Source: a virus
Direction: 5' to 3' (one strand)
IMG/VR virus record: IMGVR_UViG_3300010412_000003
Coordinates: 1 to 64,000 of that record
Length of the DNA stretch: 64,000 nt
Every line of letters begins with the position of its first letter. The first letter of the stretch is position 1. Under the pieces are notes generated by a model. The model was not told the DNA's origin, ran no database searches, and saw nothing but the letters and a program-made list of their open reading frames with translations. A program made the translations under genes and the position numbers. Below are positions 7,101-13,617 of this stretch, piece after piece.

Positions 7101-7583
7101 ATGAAAACAGAAGAGGTTATGAAAAGAGAGGATGTGAATAATTTAAAGAAGGTCAGCAAGTCTGACACACACTTTATGTTGTATGCAAAATATCATTATG
7201 AAAAATCAAATGATGTTATTGGTGATCTCATTACAATTTATAAAAGATTTTATGTTGTTCCTGATCAGGTAATTGACAATGATTTGGAAAGAGAATATTG
7301 TATTAAATATATTTTTTCTATTTTGAGAGATATGGTTTATGAATATTATCTTAATGAATCAGGGGTAAATCAAGAATATCGTTTTCAGGAAATTATCAAA
7401 ACAATGAGAAATGCTAGTCATGATGTTGGATATATTTTGGGATTTTTGAGTATGATTTCATTAGTAAAAGTTAAAGATGTATTAGAGCTTGCAGAAGAGG
7501 CAGATGAAACATTGTTACCATTGTCAAAAGGTTTGATTGAAAAAAGAAGGCTTGAATTACTTGACAATAAATATAACCTATGA
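7101..7583 (+). CDS. Hypothetical helical protein, 160 aa
   Basis: AAGGAAT precedes the start. All-helical composition (KYHYEKSNDVIGDLITIYKRFYVV..., CIKYIFSILRDMVYEYYL..., ILGFLSMISLVKVKDVLELAEEADETLLPL). A promoter TTGACA box starts inside its last codons. I see no catalytic motif. Confidence 0.6.
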   Translation: MKTEEVMKREDVNNLKKVSKSDTHFMLYAKYHYEKSNDVIGDLITIYKRFYVVPDQVIDNDLEREYCIKYIFSILRDMVYEYYLNESGVNQEYRFQEIIKTMRNASHDVGYILGFLSMISLVKVKDVLELAEEADETLLPLSKGLIEKRRLELLDNKYNL

Positions 7584-7589
7584 TAGAAT
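7561..7589 (+). promoter_or_regulatory. Promoter TTGACA-17-TAGAAT
   Basis: TTGACA at 7561-7566 and TAGAAT at 7584-7589, 17-base spacer, overlapping the end of the preceding gene. It should drive the KTSC-like gene at 7632, which has an AGGAGAT site. Confidence 0.7.
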
Positions 7590-7631
7590 CATCACTAAGA
7601 TAAACAATAACTTAAATAGGAGATTAATTAA

Positions 7632-8063
7632 ATGAAAAATCAAATTGTTTATGATGAAGATGGAAATCCAGTAGGTGTTTTGGATATTAAAAAGGGAGAA
7701 TATCTTCCACTGCTAACCAATAAAGTTGTAAATGGTATTACAGAAATTGTTAACAGCACTGCTGAAAATGGAATTAGGGAACTGTCAAAAAATATTGTTG
7801 AAATGATCTTTGGTGGTGTTACAACTATTGTGGTTACTCGACATTCAAGTTGGGTTGCAGGGTTTCAGTATGACAGTTTGAATGAAGCTTTGATTGTTTA
7901 CACAAAGCGAGAAGGTTATAATGATGAACACATGATTAATCTTGATAAGTATTACACCATAGAAAATGTTACTTGGAGTGAGGTTTCTTATCTTATTGAA
8001 ACTGCAAAAGTTGGAAATTCTATTGGCAGGGTTATTCATAGAATGCAAAATGCTCGAAAATAG
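7632..8063 (+). CDS. KTSC-like domain protein, 143 aa
   Basis: N-terminal half: DEDGNPVGVLDIKKGEYLPLL and a helix. The C-terminal half (about 72-140) reads SSWVAGFQYDSLNEALIVYTK...YTIENVTWSEVSYLIETAKVGNSIGRVI, which follows the KTSC pattern (SS-x-I-x-x-x-G-Y-D...L-x-V-x-F...Y...V-P...A-x-S-x-G-x-x-x-N). KTSC domains are small beta-barrel modules often found near RNA-related proteins; their function is unsettled. The gene has its own promoter and directly precedes the structured RNA locus. Confidence 0.55.
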   Translation: MKNQIVYDEDGNPVGVLDIKKGEYLPLLTNKVVNGITEIVNSTAENGIRELSKNIVEMIFGGVTTIVVTRHSSWVAGFQYDSLNEALIVYTKREGYNDEHMINLDKYYTIENVTWSEVSYLIETAKVGNSIGRVIHRMQNARK

Positions 8064-8076
8064 ACTGACCAATTTC

Positions 8077-8104
8077 TTGACAAATAAAAAAAATCTGTTA
8101 TAAT
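8077..8104 (+). promoter_or_regulatory. Upstream promoter of the RNA locus, TTGACA-16-TATAAT
   Basis: TTGACA at 8077-8082 and TATAAT at 8099-8104, 16-base spacer: near-perfect consensus. A transcript from here would run through the inverted repeat at 8142-8187 and then into the structured RNA region. Confidence 0.75.
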
Positions 8105-8141
8105 ATTCATAGTTATCCTTTTGGTTTGGTTGGTTTGTTGA

Positions 8142-8187
8142 AAGTCAAGGGAATTGCAGGTGGGAACTTGATGAATTCCCTTGACTT
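8142..8187. repeat. 14-bp perfect inverted repeat overlapping a -35 box
   Basis: Arms at 8142-8155 and 8174-8187 are perfectly complementary (14 bp, AAGTCAAGGGAATT type) around an 18-base loop. There is no U-run after it, so it is not a normal terminator. The right arm contains the TTGACT -35 box of the next promoter. It could be an operator for a dimeric regulator, or a hairpin in the upstream transcript. Confidence 0.7.
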
Positions 8188-8209
8188 GAAAATAAAATCA
8201 AGGTATAAT
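8181..8209 (+). promoter_or_regulatory. Second promoter of the RNA locus, TTGACT-17-TATAAT
   Basis: TTGACT at 8181-8186 (inside the inverted repeat) and TATAAT at 8204-8209, 17-base spacer. The expected start is near 8216, just before the first structured domain. Together with the promoter at 8077 this suggests strong expression of the RNA. Confidence 0.75.
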
Positions 8210-8238
8210 AAATAGGAAAGTTGGACTTTTACAAAAAA

Positions 8239-8429
8239 TATAATTGGCTTTTACGCCTCTTGATCTAAATATCTGATACTGGCTGTACACTGGTGTAGGG
8301 TGGGTCGCTCTACTAGGTGAGAGGATACATCCGAGGAAGGATGGGAGTATCACCTAATCAGATGGATACCAGAGGTACACTGGTGAAGATGGGGAGACTA
8401 TCTTCCAAGGGGCATAAAAGTCAATTATA
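8239..8429 (+). ncRNA. Structured RNA domain A, closed by a long-range helix of about 21 bp
   Basis: Bases 8239-8259 pair with 8409-8429 (about 20 pairs, two G-U, one mismatch). Inside are a hairpin with a CATCC/GGATG stem and GAGGAA loop at about 8327-8342 nested in a TAGGTGA/TCACCTA helix, and a GAAGAT/ATCTTC hairpin near 8385-8405. The 11-mer GTACACTGGTG occurs twice (8285-8295 and 8375-8385). No open reading frame of note. This is a compact multi-helix RNA that I cannot match to a named class by eye. It ends 5 bases before the tRNA-like domain. Confidence 0.7.
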
Positions 8430-8434
8430 AAAAT

Positions 8435-8555
8435 GGGGTTGATCGGTTTCGACAGGTCACAGGGATTATCAGTAGGTGAAAATGCCCTTGGTGAAGACAC
8501 TGAAAATAATCGTGAACTTGTGATTTGGACAGGGGTTCAATCCCCCTCAACTCCA
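8435..8555 (+). ncRNA. tmRNA-type tRNA-like domain with a miniature insert (no tag reading frame)
   Basis: The 5' part reads GGGGTTGATCGGTTTCGACAG, the tmRNA 5' signature, and the 3' part ends in a T arm and CAACTCC-A. The acceptor stem is 8435-8441 with 8548-8554 (7 bp, one G-U). The T arm has a stem at 8531-8535/8543-8547 and loop UUCAAUC. A P2-like helix pairs 8455-8461 with 8519-8525. The whole domain is 121 nt, against about 350-400 nt for ordinary tmRNA. The interior lacks space for the usual pseudoknots, and I see no tag-like frame ending in Ala-Ala and a stop. CCA is not encoded. The standard mRNA-like part has thus been lost or replaced. Confidence 0.75.
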
Positions 8556-8559
8556 CAGA

Positions 8560-9221
8560 ACTTTAATAACCATTCAGATGCAATATATCTGATAAAAAAA
8601 CAAATAGCATGGGTTGGTTGGATTTCCAGCAACCGTCAAGTTTCGTATAAAGGAAACAAGAAGAGTTATAAAACCTCTTCCATGTTATTTGCCAAGGAAC
8701 ATAACTTGGGTTGACTAGCCAGTAAAGTAGGGAAGAAGGGTAGTTTTGCAAACCACTGTGAGTTAGAAACGTAATCTGTCTCACCAGTTAGTAAGGCTAG
8801 CAAGTCCTTTGCAAGACTACTACGTGAAGGCAAAAATCTGGAAGCACCAGATCAGTAGAACGACTCCTACACCCAAGATATAAAATTATTGGTAAATTAT
8901 CGGTAGATGTTGGAACGTGCTATCATGGTTGGTGAATGGTCTTTGTAAAGCCACTAAAAGGTAGAAGACTAGACGGTAACTAAAACACCATGCAGGAAAT
9001 ACAATAACCTGCCTCACCAGTTCCAACAAAATTTTGAAGATTTTCAGGGAATGATAGGTTAGCCACCTAACTCTTAGGAGAGAAAGCAGATAAAAACTAT
9101 CTCCCAAGGATGGTTCTGTAGGGTACTGAGAGGAACAGACAACTGGATACTTGGGTTAGAAAAAATCCTATCCTCATGTAATGGCTTGTGGGGTTGTCAT
9201 TCCCTGAAAGTTTTCAAAACA
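8560..9221 (+). ncRNA. Large ornate structured RNA domain (about 660 nt), GOLLD/ROOL-like in character
   Basis: There is no credible gene here; helices dominate. Clear ones: 8660-8665/8675-8680; 8740-8752/8808-8820 (13 bp, one G-U) crossed by 8711-8720/8795-8803, implying a pseudoknot; 8836-8841/8847-8852; 8908-8916/9020-9028 (9 bp); 8992-8996/9008-9012; and a closing helix 9032-9054/9197-9219 of 23 bp with two G-U pairs. A module running from TTTGYAAA..CCACT to CTCACCAGTT appears twice (8745-8789, 8942-9022). Large size, repeats, pseudoknot and a neighbouring tRNA recall the giant phage RNAs GOLLD and ROOL, but I cannot confirm class membership by eye. The transcript probably continues to the terminator at 9673-9704. 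Confidence 0.7.
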
Positions 9222-9251
9222 AAATGAAATACAAAACCAAAGGAGATAAAA

Positions 9252-9428
9252 ATGTTTAGCGAACTTGTTGCACTTTATGCTGGATTGTTTTTTGTTGTTT
9301 TCAGTTTTGTGGTAGAACCATCAAAGAATTTTGTGTCAAAACTTTTGTTCAAAGCAATTCCATTTATTTTTGGCATGTTGTTGTTGGTATCTTGGGCAAG
9401 TTTACGTGGTTGGCTTGTTATAGTATAA
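9252..9428 (+). CDS. Small two-pass membrane protein, 58 aa
   Basis: AAAGGAGATAAA precedes the ATG. Sequence: MFSELVALYAGLFFVVFSFVV (first hydrophobic helix), EPSKNFVSK (polar turn), LLFKAIPFIFGMLLLVSWASLRGW (second helix). It lies between the structured RNA and tRNA-Arg and is probably on the same transcript. No family recognised; a holin-like or envelope role is possible but unsupported. Confidence 0.65.
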   Translation: MFSELVALYAGLFFVVFSFVVEPSKNFVSKLLFKAIPFIFGMLLLVSWASLRGWLVIV

Positions 9429-9443
9429 AAAATGTAATAAAAT

Positions 9444-9516
<73 letters not shown>

Positions 9517-9545
9517 CCTTGTGAGATTATAAGGAGGTCGTGATA

Positions 9546-9668
9546 ATGCTAAGACTTTTATGCTGGTTTAGAAATGAATATGAAGTTTTGTGGTGTGATT
9601 GGTGTAAAATCATGACTGTCCACAAATGGAATGGCGAAGATTGGGTTTGTTCAAGAAATCATAGGTAA
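9546..9668 (+). CDS. Very small Cys/His/Trp-rich protein, 40 aa
   Basis: A strong AAGGAGGTCG site precedes the ATG. Residues include LWCDWCK (C-x2-C), then VHKWNGEDWVCSRNH, giving a C-x2-C...H...C-x3-H set that could bind one zinc. It follows tRNA-Arg and is closed by the terminator at 9673-9704. Function unknown. Confidence 0.6.
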   Translation: MLRLLCWFRNEYEVLWCDWCKIMTVHKWNGEDWVCSRNHR

Positions 9669-9672
9669 TATA

Positions 9673-9704
9673 AAAAGTCCTCTATTTTATTAGAGGACTT
9701 TTAT
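9673..9704 (+). terminator. Intrinsic terminator ending the RNA-locus transcript
   Basis: A 12-bp perfect stem (9673-9684 with 9691-9702, AAAAGTCCTCTA type), 6-base loop, and T-rich 3' side (CTTTTAT). The A-rich 5' side makes it potentially bidirectional. It closes the unit running from the promoters at 8077/8181. Confidence 0.85.
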
Positions 9705-9717
9705 CTAGGAGGTAAAA

Positions 9718-9876
9718 ATGGAAAAGCTTATTTTTTATTGCATATTCTCTTTGATAATTACTGCTCTGGTTACGCTTACCATATTTGGTGGTGGGATAAG
9801 ACCATCTGAGAGAGTTGCTACATCTTTATATGATTATGACGATATTGAAGAACCAAAGGAAGACGAAAATGTGTGA
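9718..9876 (+). CDS. Small membrane protein, 52 aa
   Basis: TAGGAGGT lies 6 bases before the ATG. One hydrophobic helix (LIFYCIFSLIITALVTLTIFGGG), then an acidic tail (YDYDDIEEPKEDENV). Overlaps the next gene by 8 bases. Part of a run of tiny envelope-type proteins. Confidence 0.6.
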   Translation: MEKLIFYCIFSLIITALVTLTIFGGGIRPSERVATSLYDYDDIEEPKEDENV

Positions 9877-9985
9877 TCTAAATTGCGTTGGTATGATTGG
9901 ATTAATTCTTGGGATAAGCATGACCACAATTATCACCTGTGTTCTTATGATAAGAATTAAAGAAAGGGAGGAAAGTGTTGAATAA
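9869..9985 (+). CDS. Tiny membrane protein, 38 aa
   Basis: Starts inside the previous gene. MCDLNCVG, then a hydrophobic helix (MIGLILGISMTTIITCVLMI), then a charged tail (RIKEREESVE). Coding is supported by the overlaps on both sides and by the composition. Confidence 0.5.
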   Translation: MCDLNCVGMIGLILGISMTTIITCVLMIRIKEREESVE

Positions 9986-10103
9986 AATTACACTTTTATT
10001 TTTCATTTTGTTTATAACAAACCCATATTTGAAAATTATATTTGGAAGTGTGTTTGATTATTTTTATGAAAAATTTGTTGTCAAATCATTGGTGAGAAAA
10101 TGA
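9978..10103 (+). CDS. Small hydrophobic protein with TTG start, 41 aa
   Basis: GGGAGGAAAG precedes a TTG at 9978 (GTG at 9975 is the alternative). The frame overlaps the previous stop and ends in ATGA with the next gene. The N-terminal half is hydrophobic (ITLLFFILFITNPYLKIIFG), followed by an aromatic/basic half. No family recognised. Confidence 0.45.
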   Translation: MNKITLLFFILFITNPYLKIIFGSVFDYFYEKFVVKSLVRK

Positions 10104-10429
10104 AACAAAGAATTTTATTTATTTTTATCTTGCTATTGTTTGTTTCTTTGTTTATTTCTACAGATGGAATTTCTCCAAAATGTTTTGAAAATTATGAGGG
10201 TTATGTTATTGGTGATATTATTCTTGATAAACTTCCAAGTAATGTTTCATGTTCATTTGCAGATAAAGAACCAATGATAATAAAGTTTTCAATAACAAAC
10301 TCACATCTTATTTATTATAATACTAATGGTGAAATACAAGCACACAAATATATCTGTTATCCTATAACTGAAAAATATTTTTCTTGTGAGATATGGGTTG
10401 AAAAACCTGATCGTTTTGTATATTGGTGA
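10100..10429 (+). CDS. Secreted or membrane-anchored protein, 109 aa
   Basis: Begins with a classic signal-type segment: MKQR, then ILFIFILLLFVSLFIS, then a polar region (TDGISPK). The remaining 85 residues have four Cys (KCF, SCSF, YICYP, SCEI) compatible with disulfides outside the membrane. It is coupled by ATGA to the upstream gene. It might be an envelope or superinfection-related protein. Function unknown. Confidence 0.6.
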   Translation: MKQRILFIFILLLFVSLFISTDGISPKCFENYEGYVIGDIILDKLPSNVSCSFADKEPMIIKFSITNSHLIYYNTNGEIQAHKYICYPITEKYFSCEIWVEKPDRFVYW

Positions 10430-10486
10430 CAGACAAGCCACCAGAGATTCACACGCACTTTTTCAAAAATTCTATAAAATTGGGGC

Positions 10487-10515
10487 TTGCAAAAAAACGA
10501 ATTTTGTGGTATGAT
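10487..10515 (+). promoter_or_regulatory. Promoter TTGCAA-17-TATGAT for the replication operon
   Basis: TTGCAA at 10487-10492 and TATGAT at 10510-10515 with a 17-base spacer, in the 282-base gap ahead of the SSB-like gene. It should start a transcript with a leader of about 190 bases. Confidence 0.7.
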
Positions 10516-10711
10516 ATTTTTTGATCAAGATTTTTTTAAAAAAAATAATTTTCTTTTTTTTATAAGCTTGGGTTATTTCGGGCATAATCAAATTGGAGGA
10601 AAACAAAAAGATACATAAATAGATAATAAAAAAAATAAAAACAAAAAAATAAAAAATAAAAACATTGTATTTAAAAATATAAAAAATAAAAGGATTATGA
10701 GGTAAAAAAAC
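10516..10711 (+). other. Long A/T-homopolymeric leader with an orphan Shine-Dalgarno
   Basis: This leader consists largely of A-runs and T-runs, for example the T-rich stretch at 10516-10565 and the A-rich stretch at 10600-10700. A GGAGG at 10595-10599 is not followed by any usable start codon. The real ribosome site for the SSB-like gene is the weaker ATGAGGT just before 10712. I see no folded RNA class here. Confidence 0.5.
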
Positions 10712-11728
10712 ATGGCTAGAAATTTTGAATTACCAGAAACAAAAGGAAACTTCCAACTCAAAGGGATTGTCACTGGTGTAGGTCGTGACGGTTTCTATAA
10801 GGATGGCACTAGCACTTCTGGAAAGAAGTGGAGGGCTGTAAATTTTGGTCTTGTTGTTGAAGATGGTACTGTTTTATATCTAACACTTCTTGGAACAGAG
10901 CAAGATCGTGCATGGTTTGGTGGAAAAGAAGGTGATGAGTTTAAGACTGTTGATGTTGAATGGTCTAAGAGACATACTTTCAAAAAGGCTGGATATAAAA
11001 TTTTCGGTCTAACTCTCGGTCTTCAAAAAGATGAAGAGGGGAAAAATGACAAGAAATATCTACACCAATTTGATGCTTGTAAATATATTTCAGATAACCT
11101 AGAAGATGGTATGAGTGTATTTGTTAGGGGCAATTTAGAGTTTGGTCACTTTGTCACTGAGCAGGGTGATACTGTGAGAACACAAAAATTAGTTCCAACA
11201 CAAATTTCACTACTTAGCTCTGATATTGATTTTGATAGTGAAAAATATGAACCAGAACACAGGTTTACACAAGATATTATCTTTCTTGGAATTGATAAAG
11301 AAGGTGAGGAGTTTCCAGTAGAAGCACATCTTGTTTCTTACAGGGGAATTGAGACTGACACTTTCGTAATTCGTGACAATAAATTAGCCAAATTATTCAG
11401 GGAGAAACTTAAACCATACACAAAAATTCAAGTGCATGGTTGGGTTACAACTGCCCAAGTTGGTGAAGAGGTTTCAGAGGAAGATAGTGAAGAGGTTTGG
11501 GGTGAAGAGAATGAAATGACCAAGGCACGAACCCCATATAGAAGAATTTTTCTTGTTACTGGTGCTAATCCAAGCACTATTGATACTGAAAATTACACTC
11601 AAAAAGCAATTGAAAGTGCAATTGAGGCAATGACCAAAGACGAAAAGGCAGTTAGCGAATTTGGAAGTGAAGAGGTTTGGGGTGAGGGTGGTTCGTCAGA
11701 TACTGAATCTGATGATGAAGACTGGTAA
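10712..11728 (+). CDS. ssb: Phage single-stranded DNA-binding protein (OB-fold, acidic tail)
   Basis: 338 aa. The N-terminal half (about 1-190) is beta-rich and reads like an OB-fold SSB (FQLKGIVTGVGRDGF..., WRAVNFGLVV, VFVRGNLEFGHF). The C-terminus is strongly acidic and ends ESDDEDW, the kind of tip that recruits replication partners in SSB proteins. The heptamer SEEVWGE occurs twice (near 262 and 318), flanking a Lys/Arg segment. The first place in the replication operon and the Sak4-like ATPase next door support the role. Longer than bacterial SSB (about 170 aa). Confidence 0.7.
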   Translation: MARNFELPETKGNFQLKGIVTGVGRDGFYKDGTSTSGKKWRAVNFGLVVEDGTVLYLTLLGTEQDRAWFGGKEGDEFKTVDVEWSKRHTFKKAGYKIFGLTLGLQKDEEGKNDKKYLHQFDACKYISDNLEDGMSVFVRGNLEFGHFVTEQGDTVRTQKLVPTQISLLSSDIDFDSEKYEPEHRFTQDIIFLGIDKEGEEFPVEAHLVSYRGIETDTFVIRDNKLAKLFREKLKPYTKIQVHGWVTTAQVGEEVSEEDSEEVWGEENEMTKARTPYRRIFLVTGANPSTIDTENYTQKAIESAIEAMTKDEKAVSEFGSEEVWGEGGSSDTESDDEDW

Positions 11729-11744
11729 ACCAGAGAGGAAATTC

Positions 11745-11785
11745 AATTATCTAGTGGTATATATACCACTAGATAATTCTTTTTT
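11745..11785 (+). terminator. Intrinsic terminator after the SSB-like gene
   Basis: A 34-base perfect palindrome at 11745-11778 (two 17-base halves, AATTATCTAGTGG type), followed by CTTTTTT at 11779-11785. It probably terminates part of the transcription, setting SSB expression above that of the following enzymes. Confidence 0.85.
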
Positions 11786-11796
11786 AGGAGACAATG

Positions 11797-12873
11797 ATGG
11801 TAGGAAAAATTAACGAAGTTAAAAAGGATGCTGGTTCTTTTAAGCATTTAATTATGGGGCAACCAAAAGTTGGTAAGACAACATTGTTTAGGGATTTTAT
11901 TATTGAACAATATGGTGATTCAAAATATGGTTTGCTTCTATCAATTGGTGATGAAGAAGGCTATAAACTAATTGATGATTTGTTTGTTGAAGAAACATAT
12001 ACTTGGAGTGAATTTGTTAAAACGGTTGATGATCTTGTCGAAAATGCAAAAGATACTACATATAAAATGATTGGGTTGGATACAATTGATGAACTTGTTG
12101 AAATTGCAATAGATGAAGTTTTAAGATTGCATTTTTTGAGAAAGGGTTCTAAGGCAGAATCAATCAACTCAGCATTGGGTGGTTGGGGGGCAGGTCAGAG
12201 AATGGTTGTTTCTCTAATGAAGAAACAACTTGGTAGATTAACAAAAGCAGGATATGGGTTGTTTTTTATTGGTCATACTAAAGTAAAAGATTTTGTTGAA
12301 AAAGATGGTGAAGCATATCAAATGTTAACAGGAAATCTTGATGGAAAATATCAAAGATTTTTTGCTGGATATGTTGATGTGATTGCCGTTTTATATTCTG
12401 AAAAAGAAATTGAAGAAGGAACAATTTCAGGCGCAACAAGGTGGATTTATTTTAGAAGTGACGGATATATTGATGCTGGTTCAAGATTTCCAGATGTTCC
12501 ACTGAGAGTTGAGCTATCTGCAAGAAACTATATTGATACATTTAATCATGGAATTAAAAGTGCAATGAGCGAAAAGATTAGTGATGAAGAGTTTACCAGA
12601 CTTGCAAGGGAAGAAGAAGAGGAAAGAATAGATTCTGGTCTTGAATATTCTAAGAAAGAAAAGTCTGGAAATCCTGATCTTGCAGAAAAACTTAAAACAC
12701 CAGAGGATTATATCAAGCATATTGGAAAAATGATCAAGGGTTTAAATAACGAAATGAAAAAAGAAGTTAGAATTACCCTTGAAGATGATGGAATTGATGT
12801 AAGGGAATACAAAGAAATAAAGGATATTGAAACACTTAAACATATTTTAAGAGTTGTTTCGGATGTAATTTAA
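11797..12873 (+). CDS. RecA-like P-loop ATPase, Sak4/AAA_24 type (single-strand annealing)
   Basis: 358 aa. Walker A GQPKVGKTT at residues 21-29, Walker B MIGLDTIDEL near 87-96, and LFFIGHTKVKDF as the sensor-like strand near 158-169. Small RecA-core ATPases with this layout in phages are Sak4-type recombinases, which anneal single strands and work with a phage SSB, here the preceding gene. The C-terminal 100 residues are charged and helical. The ATG at 11797 is preferred for spacing (TAGGAG plus 6); the ATG at 11794 is the alternative. Confidence 0.75.
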   Translation: MVGKINEVKKDAGSFKHLIMGQPKVGKTTLFRDFIIEQYGDSKYGLLLSIGDEEGYKLIDDLFVEETYTWSEFVKTVDDLVENAKDTTYKMIGLDTIDELVEIAIDEVLRLHFLRKGSKAESINSALGGWGAGQRMVVSLMKKQLGRLTKAGYGLFFIGHTKVKDFVEKDGEAYQMLTGNLDGKYQRFFAGYVDVIAVLYSEKEIEEGTISGATRWIYFRSDGYIDAGSRFPDVPLRVELSARNYIDTFNHGIKSAMSEKISDEEFTRLAREEEEERIDSGLEYSKKEKSGNPDLAEKLKTPEDYIKHIGKMIKGLNNEMKKEVRITLEDDGIDVREYKEIKDIETLKHILRVVSDVI

Positions 12874-12876
12874 AAA

Positions 12877-12898
12877 GATGGGGATGAAAATCCCCATC
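12877..12898 (+). promoter_or_regulatory. Intercistronic hairpin with GAAA tetraloop
   Basis: GATGGGGAT (12877-12885) pairs perfectly with ATCCCCATC (12890-12898) around a GAAA (GNRA) loop. It begins 4 bases after the ATPase stop and is followed at once by the AAAGG ribosome site of the next gene. There is no U-run, so it probably stabilises mRNA or tunes translation rather than terminating. Confidence 0.7.
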
Positions 12899-12912
12899 AA
12901 AGGATGGTGTTT

Positions 12913-13614
12913 ATGGTTATGGGACATGATATTAAAACAGAAACTATTTTAAAATGTTGGCATTGCAAGGGTGAAATTGTTTTGGAAACAACTGAACTGC
13001 TGATGCATAGAGAAAAACCATATCATCGAAAATGCTTACTAGAAAAAGAGACAGGAAAAAAGAGGGGTGCTTTAAAGCTAGAAAACATACCAGAATTCAT
13101 AGAAGAGATCAAACCATATTCTGAAAGTTATGCCAAAAAACTTATTGATAGAAATATTTTGATAAAATGGATACAAACAGAATACAACACTATTGTTTTA
13201 CCATCTTTCGTTATAAACAAATTAGATAAAATTATTGATGGAACAATGGAGGGTTTGTCAATCCCAATTCCACCTGATCATATGCTGGATATGTGGATAA
13301 GAAAAATTCCTGAGCTTAGAAAAATAGAGCAGTATAACTTAAAACAAGGTAAGAGATTTAAAAAACCACACCTTATTAGTTATGATATGTCAATTATTTC
13401 TAGCAAATATCCATCATATTTGAAACACATTGAAGAACAGAAGTTGGCAAAAGAGGCAGGTATATTTGCACCAAACAGAAATGATGTTTTGAGTGAAATG
13501 GAAAGAATGATGCAAACAAAAGTGGTTATGAATATTCCAGATCATGTAAAAGAACATGATGATATGTTAAATGATTTTATAAATGATATTATGAACGAAA
13601 AGGAAGATGAATAA
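12913..13614 (+). CDS. Zinc-finger helical protein before the helicase (possible helicase loader)
   Basis: 233 aa. The N-terminus holds C15-x2-C18 and H38-x2-C41, a half-LIM-like zinc site (KCWHCKG...PYHRKC). The rest is helical and charged. Its position directly before the DnaB-like helicase gene (3 bases apart) suggests a loader or primosome partner, but I recognise no loader family. The ATG at 12913 is chosen because AAAGG is 9 bases upstream; the ATG at 12904 touches that site and the ATG at 12919 is farther away. Confidence 0.6.
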   Translation: MVMGHDIKTETILKCWHCKGEIVLETTELLMHREKPYHRKCLLEKETGKKRGALKLENIPEFIEEIKPYSESYAKKLIDRNILIKWIQTEYNTIVLPSFVINKLDKIIDGTMEGLSIPIPPDHMLDMWIRKIPELRKIEQYNLKQGKRFKKPHLISYDMSIISSKYPSYLKHIEEQKLAKEAGIFAPNRNDVLSEMERMMQTKVVMNIPDHVKEHDDMLNDFINDIMNEKEDE

Positions 13615-13617
13615 CAT

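Noticed and set aside
8462-8520. A proteolysis-tag reading frame inside the tmRNA-like domain
   Set aside because: No frame gives a short peptide ending in Ala-Ala or similar before a stop; the frames either stay open or end in unrelated residues.
8433-8714. Open reading frame of 93 codons over the tmRNA-like region
   Set aside because: It overlaps a convincing tRNA-like fold and following helices, has no ribosome-binding site, and its composition is unlike the neighbouring proteins.
8563-9107. Two minus-strand frames (8563-8784 and 8886-9107)
   Set aside because: They run through the structured RNA helices against the direction of all genes here and lack ribosome sites.
8435-9221. Group I intron in the tmRNA T loop
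   Set aside because: The T loop of the tRNA-like domain is intact and uninterrupted, and I could not find the P/Q/R/S core sequences of a group I intron.
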